A stretch of 64,000 nucleotides of DNA from Fagopyrum homotropicum (taxonomy: Eukaryota > Streptophyta > Magnoliopsida > Caryophyllales > Polygonaceae): contig BSWB01000006.1 in assembly GCA_033239125.1 (NCBI GenBank), forward strand, positions 116,916,242 through 116,980,241, written 5' to 3'. Under the pieces are notes generated by a model. It did no database searches, had not been told where the DNA came from, and worked only from the letters and a program-made list of their open reading frames with translations. A program made the position numbers and the translations under genes. Numbering within the stretch: the first letter of the stretch is position 1; each line of letters starts with the position of its first letter. Positions 45,746-57,586 of this stretch are shown piece by piece.

Positions 45746-46315
45746 TATTCTAGAAAATAAAAAAATAATAAAAAAATAAAAAGACTATAAAATTAAATTA
45801 AATTAAATTAAATTCAGTAATTAAAAATTAAAACTTACACTTAAATAACAAATAGCAAACATTCTCTTTTTTTAAATGAAAGGGTTAATTATTTTTACCT
45901 ACCATTAAATGAAAGTAGTAAAAAATTTTGGAGTACATTTACTAAATCATATTCTCAAAAAGGCCTAGTATGTCAAATTTTTCCAATATTTTATCTTAAA
46001 ATTCTAATTTAAAAAATTTTTAAATATTAAAATTTTAATAAAAATATATATTAGTTAACAAATTTGTTTTGTTGATAAAATTGATCTTAACATATTTATT
46101 ATTGAAAAATTTAAGTATTAAAAAATTGTTATTTAAATTTTGTGCCGGATCTTCTTAACAAATATTGCTTGTTATTAATTTGTTAGTTATAAAAAATTTA
46201 TATTGATAATTTAAGAAAAAAGTATTTGTGGCTTTAACTGAGAAAACTCGATTTCAAATACTCGAAAAAAGGGAGTGTCACATCAGCTCTAGTGAACTCT
46301 TCTTTAGTATATTTA

Positions 46316-46729
46316 CTAGTGTATAGCCCGCACCTTGTGCGGGTTTGTTAATAAAATAGCTTATTATATTACATTTTTTACTATATTATATGTTGTTAAC
46401 TTTATTATTTATATGTTATGAGCTCGTACAAATAACACGTCAAGTGTTACATAGTAAATGAGACCAGGTAGTCCATGTGTTTATCATTAATTAGTTTTAT
46501 GCTATTAAAAATTTTTGAAATCTAATTTATTATTTAATAAATAATAATTTAAATAGAAAGACATAATCATATAATTTAAAAATACCATAATCTGATACGA
46601 GTTCAATTAGTAAAAAAAAATTATTTGGCTTAATTTGTGATTTAGTAAAAGATTTAATCCGAGAAAAAACATAGGAGCGCCACGTCAACATTAGTTTTGT
46701 ATGTTTTAGTAAAGTATATAGAATATAGA
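46316..46729 (-). mobile_element. Short non-autonomous Helitron
   Basis: On the minus strand the 3' end reads CCCGCACAAGGTGCGGG (7-bp stem, 3-nt loop), 8 nt, then CTAG followed by host T: the standard Helitron 3' structure. The 5' end reads A|TCTATATTCTATATACTTT followed by 'gttgacgtggcgctcc'. Insertion between A and T is satisfied on both sides. At 414 bp it has no Rep/helicase and must depend on an autonomous element. Confidence 0.7.
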
Positions 46730-46784
46730 TGTATATTTAGTATATTGATAAAATAAGAATTACGAATTTAATAGTTCAACAGTC

Positions 46785-46925
46785 CACAAATCAGTAGGTT
46801 ACAAGGACCCACAAATTAGTAGATCACAAGGACCCACAAGAGCACAACGACCCACAAATCATTAGGTCACAACGACCCAAAAATCATTAGGTCAAAACGA
46901 CCCAAAAATTAGTAGGTCACAATGA
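46785..46925. repeat. 25-bp minisatellite
   Basis: About 5-6 copies of 'acaaattagtagatcacaag' + 'gaccc'. A second block of the same repeat lies at 57610-57735, beyond the inserted retrotransposon. Confidence 0.85.
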
Positions 46926-47219
46926 TTACATACAAATACAAATCCGATATGAATAAGTAATATATTTGATTTTGACCAAAAGGTTCCGAAATGTATGAAT
47001 TTTATAAGCCTCAAACACTCTAGATCTATTTATAGATGTTTTCGAAGTGTCATCCTTTCCTCGTAATCGATGTGGGAGAACAAAAATCATATTTTACAAA
47101 TTAATTATGGTTTAATTAAAAAAAGATTTATTAGCTTAATTCGTGATTTAGTAAAAAGTTTAATCCGAGAAAAAACGTGGGGCGTCACGTCAAAATTAGT
47201 GTCTTTTGTTTTAGTAAAG

Positions 47220-47265
<46 letters not shown>

Positions 47266-47536
47266 GTATATATATATATATGTATATTTAGTATATTGAT
47301 AAAATAAGAATTTTATAAGCCTCAAACACTCTAGATCTATTTATAGATGTTTTCGAAGTGTCATCCTTTCCTCGTAATCGATGTGGGAGAACAAAAATCA
47401 TATTTTACAAATTAATTATGGTTTAATTAAAAAAAGATTTATTAGCTTAATTCGTGATTTAGTAAAAAGTTTAATCCGAGAAAAAACGTGGGGCGTCACG
47501 TCAGAATTAGTGTCTTTTGTTTTAGTAAAGTATATA

Positions 47537-47600
<64 letters not shown>

Positions 47601-47857
47601 GTATATTTAGTATATTGATAAAATAAGAATTTTATAAGCCTCAAACACTCTAGATCTATTTATAGATGTTTTCGAAGTGTCATCCTTTCTTCGTAATCGA
47701 TGTGGGAGAACAAAAATCATATTTTACAAATTAATTATGGTTTAATTAAAAAAAGATTTATTAACTTAATTCGTGATTTAGTAAAAAGTTTAATCCGAGA
47801 AAAAAACGTGGGGGCGTCACGTCAGAATTAGTGTCTTTTGTTTTAGTAAAGTATATA

Positions 47858-47914
<57 letters not shown>

Positions 47915-47929
47915 TGTATATTTAGTATA

Positions 47930-47934
47930 TTGAT
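47930..47934. repeat. Target site duplication TTGAT, left copy
   Basis: Repeated exactly at 57587-57591 after the 3' LTR. Empty sites ('agtatattgataaaataag') are visible in the neighbouring array units at 47288 and 47607. Confidence 0.92.
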
Positions 47935-50681
47935 TGTAATACCCGTAAAAAAAAAAAAAAATCTCCGTTTAATACCGGATCAAACCGGATTCAGATCCGC
48001 CAACCTTAATTCTTTTAAATAAAAGAACACGATATTAAATTCGATCATTTTATGTGAACTTGATTCACATAAACTGATAACTTATATAATTTCGTAAATA
48101 ATTCCGTAAATAATCCCATAATTAATTCCGTACTTTTAACGGTTCGAGGCGAATAACGAGTATTCTTTCAGCCCTCTTGTTTTAATTGAGGAGCAGGCCC
48201 AGTTCTGGCCCAACAGATCCAACCCAATTCCATGTAAGCCCAGCCCATACTTTAACTAATCTAAACCCTAATCAGCGTTAATCAAGTTTAAACCTAATAC
48301 TAACCTCACCTAAACAAAACCGTAAAGACGCTACACCTCGTATTACTCTCTCGCTGCACATTCGAGACGCCAGAAGGAACGCCGTCAGAAGGAACGCCGC
48401 CAGACGAGACGCACTAGGACCACCACCGACGTTCTCCACCGGGACTGCACGCCGGAAGTGGTGAAGACGACCGCCGAAGACGGGAAGCAATACATCCGAT
48501 CCGCTTAACACTTCCCTACCGCCATCCTTGCGCCATCGCCGGTGGAGCAGAACCACCAAGGTCCCCGCCGTCCCCGACTGGAGAGCCGATGCAGCCTAGT
48601 GTCTTCCTTCCGAACGGTAACGCCGGTCACCGAAGAGGGTGAATCTCCCAACTGGAACGCACCCTCTTCTCCCTTCGTCTCAGGCGCCAGGAACCTGCCC
48701 AGACCGGCGAAGGACGTGCGCCCAGTCTGCTGTGGTCGGACCTCCGGACACCGCATCGACTAGCACCGCTTTCCGACGTTTCGAGCTATTCGCCGAAGGT
48801 GAGCGTACTTGTGTTTTCTTCGTCTATTATCTTCACACGGACTCGATCGGGATATGATCGTTGATGATCGATGATCCATCATTCATCATGGATCCATACG
48901 GCCATAACCCAAACCCACACCCAATCTATTTAATGCTTTCTGTGTCTTTTCAACCATCTTCAAATCTTCATTCCATTAGAGCATTAAATAGGACAGTGCC
49001 AAGACTCTGCAATTCTTCTTCTGCAAAATGAAGCCATATTCAATTATATATTGTTTAATTCAACTCTATAACTAATCAGATTCAACTGTCTCTTTAATCA
49101 ACAGCAATCCACAAACCCTAGGTGTCAATATACTCACTCCAATTCAGAGTCACCGATTATTTCAACTCTTCAATGAGGCTCCATCAAAATATATTTATTG
49201 AATAAAGTAATATTATCATTCATCTTATACATTTATGTTAGCAACCCGTGAGAATCATTTACCCGTGAGAATCTTATATATATATATATATATATATAAA
49301 AGTATATAAAAGTACGTATAAGAGGAGAGTGGTGAGACAAGAGCCCGGAGAAGGGTAGTTACTCGGATAGGAGCGGGTGGTAGAATCGCACCGGGAAAGG
49401 TTAGAGTAGTAGGACCGGGTAGTGTGCACTAGATGAAGGTTGCGGTGGTTCCGAGGAAGGGTCAAGGGTTATCGTTGTTAACGAGTTCCACTTACGAAAA
49501 ATATTATAGAAGATTAGTGTTGTAACTTAAGCTAAGTTTGTTTAGGATTTGATCTCAGATCTAGTATCTAAGTGTAAGATCGGACCTTAGCCACCCCTTT
49601 GAAATTTCTAAACCTTGTTAACTTTAGAATCTTTATTAAACTATTCTTGGGAACCAGATTCTAGAAATAAGTTCTAAAAGAAAATACAAAAATTTAATGA
49701 TCAACTTTTAGAGAGTTCCGGAATCGAGGATAAAATAATCTTTTACCTTAAGAGAGTGTATTTTTGTAATTCTCCTCATGAGATAGTACTTCTTAGAAGT
49801 TGTAACTTCTAAGAGTATGGGATATGATTTTGATCCACATGCCTTGTGTAACAGGCATTTGAGTTCTACGGTTGCGGACCGAGTTGGGACATTGAGAGTG
49901 TGATTTGATTCAGGTAAGTCCTTGCGACTTACTTAACTGGTTTCTGGATATTAGTTGGGTGATGATGGTTGTGTGTGTACAATGTGTGTTATAATAAATA
50001 AAAACTTGTTAGGACGACCGTGGTTATTATGTTTTAAGGCCCAAGTGTATGTATAACGGGCCGTGACATCACTGCCCAGCTCTGCCAGGAGACTGGGAGG
50101 TTCTCTATACCCAGACCATACAGGTACACGGTGAGATGCATCGGATCCACTCCTGATGGGTACACGGGGGCGGAGGCGAGGTTTGGGAATCCCTCGTGTC
50201 ACAAAATAAGTATCATTAGAGTGAATGACTTAAATGAAGATAATAAATGGACTGTTTGAAAGCATGATGAGTGTTTATTATTTTATGTGTGTGTGTGCTA
50301 TTATTATTCTCCTAATGTTTAGATAACTAGTTAATGGTGGTTTTGTTGTGTTTTAGTTTTACTACAGGCTAGAACAGCAGCTGAGTGATCCGGAAGTAGT
50401 GGTCAGCCGGGTCTCCGTACTCTTTAGAGTGGGGGGTTTGGGTTGTTGTTTTGTTATCTTTCCCTTTTGTTAAGACAGTTAGTCTTTTCCGTTGTTTAAG
50501 TACGATAGGCTGTTAGACTTTGTTGCATTCATCCGTTTGCAAATATTTTTTATGAATTTCGGTTTTTCTTATTTGTGTCTTGTTGCAAGATCCTAGTAAT
50601 ATTGTTGTCAAACTGAGGTCGGGACCCATTGTGAGGTCCTAACCAGTAATGCTCCGAGTTCTGAGAATTCGGGGTGTTACA
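47935..50681 (+). mobile_element. 5' LTR of the complete element
   Basis: Starts TGTAATACCCG plus an A-run and ends GGGGTGTTACA. It contains the U3 hairpin (48044-48078, one mismatch), a GC-rich leader (48300-48860), a (TA)n run (49276-49298), the splice-donor-like hairpin (49914-49932) and the shared end module. Short GC-rich frames (48278-48857) are repeated in the 3' LTR but have no recognised domain. Confidence 0.95.
49911..49932 (+). promoter_or_regulatory. Splice-donor-like sequence inside a hairpin (LTR leader)
   Basis: CAG|GTAAGTC, loop 'cttgc', GACTTAC: a consensus 5' splice site whose first bases form one arm of a 7-bp stem. Equivalent sites on the sense strand of each element lie at 13598-13616, 15855-15873 (minus), 29920-29938 (minus), 34156-34174 (minus), 56819-56837 and 61281-61299. 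Confidence 0.6.
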
Positions 50682-50684
50682 ACA

Positions 50685-50704
50685 TGGTATCAGAGCTCTA
50701 GGTT
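50685..50704 (+). promoter_or_regulatory. Primer binding site (initiator Met tRNA)
   Basis: TGGTATCAGAGCTCTAGGTT, 3 nt after the 5' LTR end; complementary to the 3' end of initiator methionine tRNA. Confidence 0.93.
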
Positions 50705-53700
50705 GGCAACAATGGCACTTGAAATCTTCTGAAAGACCGAATAAGTACGTAAGCAGAACCCGAAAAGGGATCTGAGTTTTAGAAAGGACTTTTGGTTTTC
50801 AAATGCATACATAGTCTGGTTGGGGATAGAAAGTACGGCTGACCACCACTACTACCGCGGATCTCAGTATGCTTAGTATGGACTTTAGGTTGTTACTCTC
50901 TTTGGACTTATTAGCTTGATTATAATGATAGGTGATGTAGATGAGCATATGCCAAAGATTAGTAGAATTTATAGTTACAGTACGCCCTTAATGGAGATAA
51001 CAGTATGAGATCCTCATTCAGTTGACACACCTAAGTTTTTGAAGAGTGTCAACGTGAGGATTAGTATGCACATCTTATGTGCATTAGGGTAGACGAACGA
51101 CGGACAACTCCTTCAAGCTTGTTGAGGAACGTCGAGACGGAAAAGTTAAGACTAAAAGACAACACCAACTACAATGACAAGAAGGGAATTCCGAGTCAAC
51201 TCCATAGGATCACATGAAGAAGATACATGAGGGTGATTCCGGCAACGAGTTGGATGACTGACAAGTATACCAATTGGTAGAGAAAACCCATAGATTCTTT
51301 CAAGATGGTGTAAAGCAACGTTACAAACAAAAGGGATGCCTTCAGAAAAACAAATAGGCATGAAGGTCAAGGTGGAAGATAGTAGCAATCCAGACAAAAG
51401 GCATTGAATCTAAGCTTATTGATGGACCAGAAGGTGAAAGTTTGAAGCTAGAAGCAGAGCGGAGTATGATCACTCTCGACAAGCTACTTTCCACTACAAT
51501 TAGGATGGGAAACCGAGACAATCATAAGGGTAGGAGTCAAGATAAGATACATTGCTCATCCCGATATGAAGAATTAAAGAGCCGCAAAATGAAAGCTTGC
51601 AGGTTGCTAGAAAAGGGGAGGCAGATTTCACCAACATAGAAGTGATGTGACCTCCTAGAACACACAAGAATTACAACAAGGATCGGAATATAACAAAGAC
51701 CGGATTTCTATAAAGGCGGAAGTACAAGCAGCACCCCAAGGAAGGAGGGTGTAGGAGAATGGTCTTGATGAAAAAGAGGGTTTCTAATAACTTCTCACTC
51801 ATGAAGGGGTTAAAGTTAATAACACTAACGGGTCATAACAGAGAACCGCAAGTGGACAATAACTCGGGTAAAAAGAATTATGGAGAAATGCCTACAAGTT
51901 ATCGTAGAAGAAGAGATAAGGCCGTTGATAGAAGACGAAGATACAACTAGACTCGTAAGAGTATAGTGCTCTTATAGGACTGTAATTTGTAGAAGGGACT
52001 AAAGGAGTATAAATGGAAGAGATATATTTTTGCCGGAAATATCAAAACTTCAAAAGAGATAGAAGAAAAGTAAGTCCACGATCTTATAGAAGGTCAACTA
52101 CATGCTAATTGTGACAACAGAGAATTTACACGTGCTGACTAACTAGTGATGGTTGGTTGACCGATAAGAAGAATAATCACAAGGTTATAAAGGAATTTTA
52201 TGTACATCCGGTGAATTTATTCGAGAGTTCAACGACGGTAATGGTAAAGTTAAATCAATGCAAGTACTAGTGGCCGTGATGGTAACATTGAATGAGTCCA
52301 ATATGACAACTCTAATAAAGAAATTAAAGAGAAGCTCTTGACGGTCGGTAATGACCATTAATGATAGTAATGGTGTAAGAGAGTTGTGGTGAGTAGTTGC
52401 TTACTATTGACTAAGGAAAGATACATATCAAAGTTAGTATGGAGAGATCCCTGTAAGAAGAACTAGAAGAGTAAGAAGAAACAGATGATTGTGAACATGT
52501 CCTATGTCTTAGCATTCCACACAAGTAGGACGGATGATGCTCCTCCGAGAAAAAGTGGGGTCAAACTGTCTAGGTTGACAGAGGAAGCCCTTGTGATTAA
52601 AGATGTGACACAGAATAATTGGAATTGTAGAGGCGGCACAAACATAAAGAGTATGATTTAAAGTCTTGGTGAAATGTCTGATCGAGTTGTGAGGTGATTG
52701 TAGATGGAATCTACATGTTGGCTAGAACAGACATGAGAAGGAGTAAAGTGAATGACTAAAGGTTGCTATATGGATCCAGTATTACCGCAATAAGATAATT
52801 ACCGAAAGGTGTCTAGATAAGATTTTAATGAGAAATGGTTGTACTCCATTGAAAATTCAAGCTCGACTGATGACATAAGAGTTGATAAAAGTAATAAGAC
52901 CAACCAACGTGGTCCGTAAGGCGTATACGAGGAAACTCAAAGGAATTTAACTATCCTACTAGGGTTAAAGATTTAAAGAAGGTAAAGCGACACGAGCATA
53001 AGAACGGCATAATAAATGCGAGTGAAGAACTTTGACTTGAGGAAATCATATACAACTGAGGTTTCTTATGCAAATGGTACCGATAAATGTTTAACAAAAG
53101 TCATGCTATCGGACCGATAACGCTAGGATGGATAAAGTGTAACCCAAAAGAATAACTTAACCAGGGAGAAGTAAAGTCATGTATCAAAAGGCGGGTCTTG
53201 CTAAATTGGAATAAAGTGTTGAGATGAGGATGCCGTTGTAGAATCTATGCAAGAGTACAACGTAACCGAGGTTCCAACATGAAATGGGCAGTAATGATCA
53301 ACTGAAAGTTGAGACCGATTCAGGAGAGGAAATTGTTATAAGACGAGTCACCTAGTAGAAGAGTTCACAAGACAAGCATGAGAGACCATCATGAGTTGTT
53401 ATTATTATATCGGTGTAGACTCATTAACGCACCTCGGAAGTTGGGAGCTAAATAGAAGACGCCGTGTCAAGATGGTAAATAGGTTAGAGTAATGACTTGT
53501 AAGTCAATGTGATGTACTCCTCAGTTGGAAGTCAAAAGGATTGTCGAAGGATCACCACATTGAGTAGTCCTAACGAGTAATAAGTTGAGTTTTGATAAGA
53601 CATAAGTGAAGTCCGGGAGGTTCCACAGACACACGTTCCAATCCTTTCAAGGAGAAGTGACCGGGGAGTTAAGTTACTGAGGGGTTATCTAGACTATTTG

Positions 53701-54374
53701 TGAAGCTGTATGGGGGTCAAAGACCATAGTTTGATATATATGGACAGTTTATCTCGAGGTTTTGGACAACCAGTACTCATGGGTAGAGTACATGTCTTTC
53801 CTTTACTATAGTAAATCATTTATAGACAGAAGGTCTGTTTGAAGAGGATCTTGCTAGTATTAGAAGGGAAGTATAGTAGGGAATTGGGTAAATCATGTTG
53901 ACCCTCAGAAAGACGCCATTGTGCCTAATGGGTGTTACAACAGAAGCGTGGTAGACCCATAACCCACAAATGAAGAAAATCAATCTTTGGTTAACTATGA
54001 TTATAAGTTAAAGAAGTAGAGATCCAAATGAAAAGGTTCACTTGGGTGTGTGATTTGTTTTGAGTTGTATAAATTTGAAAGCTTGACAAGAAGTAGGTAA
54101 AAACCAATTAATTAAGGAACGATCCGATTAGGTCACATTGAGAAAACCGGGTCAAACGGTTTGTATTACAAAGAGCATTAAGCACTTAGTAAAGTGCCGA
54201 TAGAAGTTTAAGATCATTATTTCAGAATCGATAGTCGAAAACTTTCAAAAAAAAAAAAAAAAAAAACAAGTGGGCCTAGTGGAAGAAAAGTTTGGTAGAG
54301 TCACCAAAAGAGCTGGAAGTAAGTTTAGAAAACCAAACCATTGAGAGGGTAGCTACCGAATCCTATACACGTCA
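50705..54374 (+). other. Noncoding interior of the complete element
   Basis: 50705-53320 is colinear with 26545-29158 and 38050-40137 in the opposite orientation. 53320-54370 has no counterpart in those copies, which carry RNase H/integrase at that place. A 20-base A-run lies at 54247-54266. No frame with a recognisable domain. Confidence 0.8.
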
Positions 54375-54604
54375 TCAGTCATGAGGATCTGATAGTTGAG
54401 CCAGACCACACTTTTGTGGAGTACCCAGTAGTTGTCCTGGAGCGCAGTACTAGACGTCTGCGGTCCAAGGAGATACCGATGTTGAGGATCCAGTGGTCTA
54501 GACGAGCAGCCGACGCGGCCACTTGGGAGACAGAGGAGAGTATTAGACGTATTTATCCCGAGTTCTCTGCGGGGTTAGATGTTACTTCTGTACCGACGAG
54601 TTAG
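54375..54604 (+). pseudogene. Chromodomain tail of the lost polyprotein
   Basis: Reads in frame 'SHEDLIVEPDHTFVEYP' then 'VVVLERSTRRLRSKEIPMLR' and 'DAATWETEESIRRIYPEFSA', ending TAG. It matches the C-terminal chromodomain of the copies at 17987 and 36266. A visible ATG (54416, in 'LWMEYP') arises only because the Val codon found in the relatives is ATG here. It is kept next to the polypurine tract, probably because recombination left the 3' end intact rather than for function. Confidence 0.85.
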
Positions 54605-54796
54605 TATTCAGATGTTGTGTTGTTTGACTTTTCATGCTTTTACCTTGGATTGAGTGACTATGCTTTCTTTGATGTGTGTCTGATTATGATGATTGAGTAG
54701 TTGCATGGTAGAAGACGAAATTTTTTTTATGAAACTAAGTTATATAAAGAAAGCCATTTGACTAGATACATTATTCCAAGTTTCGGGACGAAACTT

Positions 54797-54814
54797 ATTT
54801 TAAGAGGGCACTGA
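54797..54814 (+). promoter_or_regulatory. Polypurine tract of the complete element
   Basis: TATTTTAAGAGGGCACTGA ends immediately before the 3' LTR start TGTAATACC. Confidence 0.75.
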
Positions 54815-54823
54815 TGTAATACC

Positions 54824-54857
<34 letters not shown>

Positions 54858-56163
54858 CCGTTTAATACCGGATCAAACCGGATTCAGATCCGCCAACCTT
54901 AATTCTTTTAAATAAAAGAACACGATATTAAATTCGATCATTTTATGAACTTGATTCACATAAACTGATAACTTATATTATTTCGTAAATAATTCCGTAA
55001 ATAATCCCATAATTAATTCCGTACTTTTAACGGTTCGAGGCGAATAACGAGTATTCTTTCAGCCCTCTTGTTTTAATTGAGGAGCAGGCCCAGTTCTGGC
55101 CCAACAGATCCAACCCAATTCCATGTAAGCCCAGCCCATACTTTAACTAATCTAAACCCTAATCAGCGTTAATCAAGTTTAAACCTAATACTAACCTCAC
55201 CTAAACAAAACCGTAAAGACGCTACACCTCGTATTACTCTCTCGCTGCACATTCGAGACGCCAGAAGGAACGCCGCCAGAAGGAACGCCGCCAGACGAGA
55301 CGCACTAGGACCACCACCGACGTTCTCCACCGGGACTGCACGCCGGAAGTGGTGAAGACGACCGCCGAAGACGGGAAGCAATACATCCGATCCGCTTAAC
55401 ACTTCCCTACCGCCATCCTCGCGCCATCGCCGGTGGAGCAGAACCACCAAGGTCCCCGCCGTCCCCGACTGGAGAGCCGATGCAACCTAGTGTCTTCCTT
55501 CCGAACGGTAACGCCGGTCACCGAAGAGGGTGAATCTCCCAACTGGAACGCACCCTCTTCTCCCTTCGTCTCAGGCGCCAGGAACCTGCCCAGACCGGCG
55601 AAGGACGTGCGCCCAGTCTGCTGTGGTCGGACCTCCGGACACCGCATCGACTAGCACCGCTTTCCGACGTTTCGAGCTATTCGCCGAAGGTGAGCGTACT
55701 TGTGTTTTCTTCGTCTATTATCTTCACACGGACTCGATCGGGATATGATCGTTGATGATCGATGATCCATCATTCATCATGGATCCATACGGCCATAACC
55801 CAAACCCACACCCAATCTATTTAATGCTTTCTGTGTCTTTTCAACCATCTTCAAATCTTCATTCCATTAGAGCATTAAATAGGACAGTGCCAAGACTCTG
55901 CAATTCTTCTTCTGCAAAATGAAGCCATATTCAATTATATATTGTTTAATTCAACTCTATAACTAATCAGATTCAACTGTCTCTTTAATCAACAGCAATC
56001 CACAAACCCTAGGTGTCAATATACTCACTCCAATTCAGAGTCACCGATTACTTCAACTCTTCAATGAGGCTCCATCAAAATATATTTATTGAATAAAGTA
56101 ATATTATCATTCATCTTATACATTTATGTTAGCAACCCGTGAGAATCATTTACCCGTGAGAAT

Positions 56164-56207
<44 letters not shown>

Positions 56208-57586
56208 TATATAAAAGTACGTATAAGAGGAGAGTGGTGAGACAAGAGCCCGGAGAAGGGTAGTTACTCGGATAGGAGCGGGTGGTAGAATCGCACCGGG
56301 AAAGGTTAGAGTAGTAGGACCGGGTAGTGTGCACTAGATGAAGGTTGCGGTGGTTCCGAGGAAGGGTCAAGGGTTATCGTTGTTAACGAGTTCCACTTAC
56401 GAAAAATATTATAGAAGATTAGTGTTGTAACTTAAGCTAAGTTTGTTTAGGATTTGATCTCAGATCTAGTATCTAAGTGTAAGATCGGACCTTAGCCACC
56501 CCTTTGAAATTTCTAAACCTTGTTAACTTTAGAATCTTTATTAAACTATTCTTGGGAACCAGATTCTAGAAATAAGTTCTAAAAGAAAATACAAAAATTT
56601 AATGATCAACTTTTAGAGAGTTCCGGAATCGAGGATAAAATAATCTTTTACCTTAAGAGAGTGTATTTTCGTAATTCTCCTCATGAGATAGTACTTCTTA
56701 GAAGTTGTAACTTCTAAGAGTATGGGATATGATTTTGATCCACATGCCTTGTGTAACAGGCATTTGAGTTCTACGGTTGCGGACCGAGTTGGGACATTGA
56801 GAGTGTGATTTGATTCAGGTAAGTCCTTGCGACTTACTTAACTGGTTTCTGGATATTAGTTGGGTGATGATGGTTGTGTGTGTACAATGTGTGTTATAAT
56901 AAATAAAAACTTGTTAGGACGACCGTGGTTATTATGTTTTAAGGCCCAAGTGTATGTATAACGGGCCGTGACATCACTGCCCAGCTCTGCCAGGAGACTG
57001 GGAGGTTCTCTATACCCAGACCATACAGGTACACGGTGAGATGCATCGGATCCACTCCTGATGGGTACACGGGGGCGGAGGCGAGGTTTGGGAATCCCTC
57101 GTGTCACAAAATAAGTATCATTAGAGTGAATGACTTAAATGAAGATAATAAATGGACTGTTTGAAAGCATGATGAGTGTTTATTATTTTATGTGTGTGTG
57201 TGCTATTATTATTCTCCTAATGTTTAGATAACTAGTTAATGGTGGTTTTGTTGTGTTTTAGTTTTACTACAGGCTAGAACAGCAGCTGAGTGATCCGGAA
57301 GTAGTGGTCAGCCGGGTCTCCGTACTCTTTAGAGTGGGGGGTTTGGGTTGTTGTTTTGTTATCTTTCCCTTTTGTTAAGACAGTTAGTCTTTTCCGTTGT
57401 TTAAGTACGATAGGCTGTTAGACTTTGTTGCATTCATCCGTTTGCAAATATTTTTTATGAATTTCGGTTTTTCTTATTTGTGTCTTGTTGCAAGATCCTA
57501 GTAATATTGTTGTCAAACTGAGGTCGGGACCCATTGTGAGGTCCTAACCAGTAATGCTCCGAGTTCTGAGAATTCGGGGTGTTACA
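54815..57586 (+). mobile_element. 3' LTR of the complete element
   Basis: Near-identical to 47935-50681. Differences seen: a longer A-run (54825-54854), a 'tgtg' loss inside the U3 hairpin (54939-54971), a longer (TA)n tract (56167-56201), and single substitutions. Confidence 0.95.

Larger units (their letters stand above)
44401..45984. mobile_element. MULE-like element with captured sequence (candidate Pack-MULE)
   Basis: 1584 bp inserted in a repeat whose empty version is visible nearby. Imperfect terminal inverted repeats: left 'aggataatttggtaagtagg' and right complement 'ggaaaaatttgacatactag' continue alike for ~35 bp. A 9-bp duplication is typical of Mutator-like elements. No transposase frame. 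The left half carries a GC-rich, gene-like segment (44500-44900) and the right half a 17-19 bp minisatellite. Confidence 0.65.
43610..46315 (-). mobile_element. Helitron-like repeat unit, copy 2, split by a MULE-like insertion
   Basis: Matches copy 1 over 43610-44400 and again over 45985-46315, with 44401-45984 inserted. The right end reads 'gggagtgtcacatcagctct' then 'agtgaac...tagtatattta', directly abutting the CTAG terminus of the next Helitron. Confidence 0.5.
46730..47934. repeat. ~311-bp tandem array related to the Helitron 5' end
   Basis: Units repeat with ATGTGGGAGAAC at 47070, 47381 and 47700 (spacing 311 and 319). Each unit carries 'ttttataagcctcaaacact', 'gatttagtaaaaagtttaat', 'cgtggggcgtcacgtca' and ends in 'tttagtaaagtatataatat' plus a variable (TA)n/TGTATA run. 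The second half matches the Helitron at 46316-46729. The first unit is longer because it holds a 25-bp minisatellite. The array is cut by the element at 47935 and resumes at 57587. Predicted Tyr/Ile frames here are repeat translations. Confidence 0.85.
47935..57586 (+). mobile_element. Complete non-autonomous chromovirus-family LTR retrotransposon
   Basis: 9652 bp: 5' LTR 47935-50681 (2747 bp), primer site, ~3.7 kb noncoding interior, a chromodomain tail, polypurine tract, 3' LTR 54815-57586 (2772 bp), perfect TTGAT target duplication. The LTRs are nearly identical by eye, differing mainly in the A-run after TGTAATACC and in the (TA)n length, so the insertion is young. No gag, protease, RT, RNase H or integrase core is recognisable, so it depends entirely on proteins made elsewhere. 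Confidence 0.95.

Noticed and set aside
48278..48857. Overlapping GC-rich frames on both strands, repeated at 55169-55748
   Set aside because: LTR leader sequence duplicated with the LTR. No domain, and open frames on both strands reflect composition.
50705..53320. Possible decayed gag-pol coding
   Set aside because: By eye I could not find zinc knuckles, D-S/T-G or RT motifs in any frame. A profile search is needed, so it is recorded as noncoding.
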